This document shows, piece by piece, positions 5,882-6,858 of a DNA stretch of 6,858 nt. The notes below the pieces were generated by a model that made no database searches, was not told the origin of the DNA, and was given only the letters and a program-made list of their open reading frames with translations. Numbering within the stretch: the first letter of the stretch is position 1; each line of letters opens with the position of its first letter. A program made the position numbers and the translations under genes. The stretch comes from Chloroflexota bacterium (GTDB lineage Bacteria; Chloroflexota; Anaerolineae; DTPP01), in assembly GCA_012514615.1 (NCBI GenBank), contig JAAYZY010000294.1, forward strand, positions 1 through 6,858. Reading direction: 5' to 3'.

Positions 5882-6805
5882 CTACTGGGTCCACTCCACC
5901 ACCAAGGTGGGCCGGTAGCCTGGCTGGGTGTGGTCTGACGACGCCAGCACGTACTCCACCGATCCCCGGCTCTGGCCCACCAACACGAGGCCGTGCTGGG
6001 TCAGGTCGCCGCTCAGCCAGCCGCGCACGGTCTCGGTCACGTCCAGCCCGGTCCATGCGCCCGGCGTAAGGGCCGCTGTGGCGGGGTGCTGGTCTCGGTA
6101 GTCATCTGGGGCTGCGGCTGCGCCGGGCAGGGTCCAGGGCGCGCTGGCGGCTGCGTGGAGCCAGGTGGCCTGTTCTGCTTGCCGAGGTTGGCTGAGGGGG
6201 TAGGCCGTGGCCTGCATCTCTTGGGGGTCGGAGCGGCCATCGGTCCAGAGGACCAAGCGCGCCCGCTGGACCTCCTGGGCAGGCGCGTTGGCCAGTGGGG
6301 CCAGGTCGAACTGCAGCAGGCCCTTCATGACACTGAAGGAGCGCAGTTTGAAGAGCCTCTGGCCGCCGTGTGGGGTTTCGGGAGCCCAGAGGTTGAGGGC
6401 GGTTTCGGCTGCGCCCAGGTTGCCGTTGTAGCCTTTGGCCAGGGCCAGGCGGTGGGAGGGCAGGCCGTTGGTGTGGAAGCGCCACACGGTCCAGGGGCTG
6501 TGGTTGCCGTTGGCATTGCGAGTGCGGTAGCGCAAGGTATAGGCGCCGGGCAGTAGAGGGGCGGCGTGGGTCCAGCGGCCGTCGGGGCCGATGGCGATGG
6601 CGCTGCTCTCGGCGGCCATGGCTGGGTCGCCTTCCAGGGTGGGGGCCGCGACGACCACCACCCTGGTGCCCTTAGCCGTGGCGCTGGAAGTTGGCCAGGC
6701 TTCGGATCGCCCGTTGATGTCTTCCGCCCAATGTTGAACTCGTACTTGCCCTCGGCCCATGCGGTGAAGGAGAAACTCCCGCTGCACGTCGCCTGGCTGT
6801 TGCAC
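5882..6805 (-). CDS. Ig-like plus DNRLRE/CBM96-like secreted protein, C-terminal part
   Basis: This frame reads 307 codons from a GTG at 6805 (a TGA lies two codons upstream, at 6809-6811), but the first 25 or so residues look non-coding. From about residue 26 (WAEDINGRSEAWP) the sequence is protein-like. Residues 26-112 match the end of one Ig/FN3-like domain and a second Ig-like domain (TRVVVVAAP, GRWTHAAPLLPGAYTLRYRTRNANGNHSPWTVWRF). Residues about 118-307 resemble the DNRLRE or CBM96-type beta-sandwich: TALNLWAPETPHGG, LRSFSVMKGLLQFDLAPL, ARLVLW, TGLDVTETVRGWLSG, HGLVLVGQS and a closing YRPTLVVEW. Such modules end many secreted proteins and bind carbohydrate or aid surface display. The module-rich text and lack of a signal peptide imply this is the tail of a larger exported protein, broken by the frameshift at about 6727-6732. 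Whether a short protein is made from the GTG is doubtful. Confidence 0.75.
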   Translation of the reverse strand: MQQPGDVQREFLLHRMGRGQVRVQHWAEDINGRSEAWPTSSATAKGTRVVVVAAPTLEGDPAMAAESSAIAIGPDGRWTHAAPLLPGAYTLRYRTRNANGNHSPWTVWRFHTNGLPSHRLALAKGYNGNLGAAETALNLWAPETPHGGQRLFKLRSFSVMKGLLQFDLAPLANAPAQEVQRARLVLWTDGRSDPQEMQATAYPLSQPRQAEQATWLHAAASAPWTLPGAAAAPDDYRDQHPATAALTPGAWTGLDVTETVRGWLSGDLTQHGLVLVGQSRGSVEYVLASSDHTQPGYRPTLVVEWTQ

Positions 6806-6858
6806 GAGTCATCAACGCTGGAGGCTATCCAACTGCTGAACGTACAGCCATCGCCTGA
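6728..6858 (-). pseudogene. Upstream fragment of the same secreted gene in another frame
   Basis: Read from the window edge in the frame beginning at 6858, the first 43 codons look coding: SGDGCTFSSWIASS, three nearby Cys, CSGSFSFTAWAEGKYEFNI. They have mostly G or C third positions. This fits the front of an Ig/FN3-like domain, whose expected continuation (xAEDxNGRxEAWP) is found only in the neighbouring frame from 6730. The frame itself runs on without meaning to a stop at 6325. A missing base (or two extra) around the GGG at 6727-6729 explains both. It may be a true mutation or a sequencing or assembly error. The 5' part of the gene lies outside the window. Confidence 0.65.

Noticed and set aside
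1..6858. CRISPR array, tRNA, insertion sequence or integrase
   Set aside because: I saw no regularly spaced repeats, tRNA-like cloverleaf, transposase motif or terminal repeats in either strand by eye.

Overview
The window is GC-rich and every gene I can support lies on the minus strand, so transcription runs from high to low coordinates. The gene styles (high GC3, a TTG start, a GAF-type soluble histidine kinase with an OmpR/PhoB regulator, large secreted modular proteins with tail-fibre-like repeats and a DNRLRE/CBM96-like end) suggest a Chloroflexota bacterium of the Anaerolineae/Caldilineae kind. That placement is inferred from protein style and was not searched.

Layout in transcription order. 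(1) 6858-5882: the C-terminal part of a secreted, Ig-like plus DNRLRE/CBM96-like protein. Its upstream part continues off the window in another frame, so a one-base frameshift near 6727-6732 is likely. (2) 5881-5630: a 252-base gap with no gene. It carries a sigma70-type promoter (-35 at 5723-5728, extended -10 at 5699-5704) for a two-component operon. I see no convincing terminator for the upstream gene in it. (3) 5629-4331 and 4338-3643: a cytoplasmic GAF-HisKA-HATPase sensor kinase and a winged-helix response regulator, overlapping by 8 bases. (4) 3642-3496: a regulatory gap with a consensus TATAAT box, a near-ideal 21-bp palindrome where the -35 should be, a second inverted repeat overlapping the first, and a hairpin at the predicted 5' end of the transcript. 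(5) 3495-2929: a 188-residue conserved-looking protein of unknown function. (6) 2829-1540: a hexameric-type glutamate dehydrogenase, followed by two tandem hairpins, the second with a T-rich tail. (7) 1348-1: the N-terminal 449 residues of a secreted beta-rich, tail-fibre-like protein that runs off the window, preceded by an exceptionally long Shine-Dalgarno match.

How they may work together. The kinase and regulator form one translationally coupled unit. The unknown 188-residue gene and glutamate dehydrogenase are co-directional with a 99-base gap. They may share the palindrome-controlled promoter, since I found no strong promoter between them. The adjacent response regulator is an obvious candidate to bind the palindrome, but nothing in the sequence proves this. 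The two secreted proteins at the edges are probably separate cell-surface or extracellular functions.

I did not find a clearly new multi-gene system. The items most worth following are the palindromic operator/promoter, the unknown gene beside glutamate dehydrogenase, and the frameshifted secreted protein.
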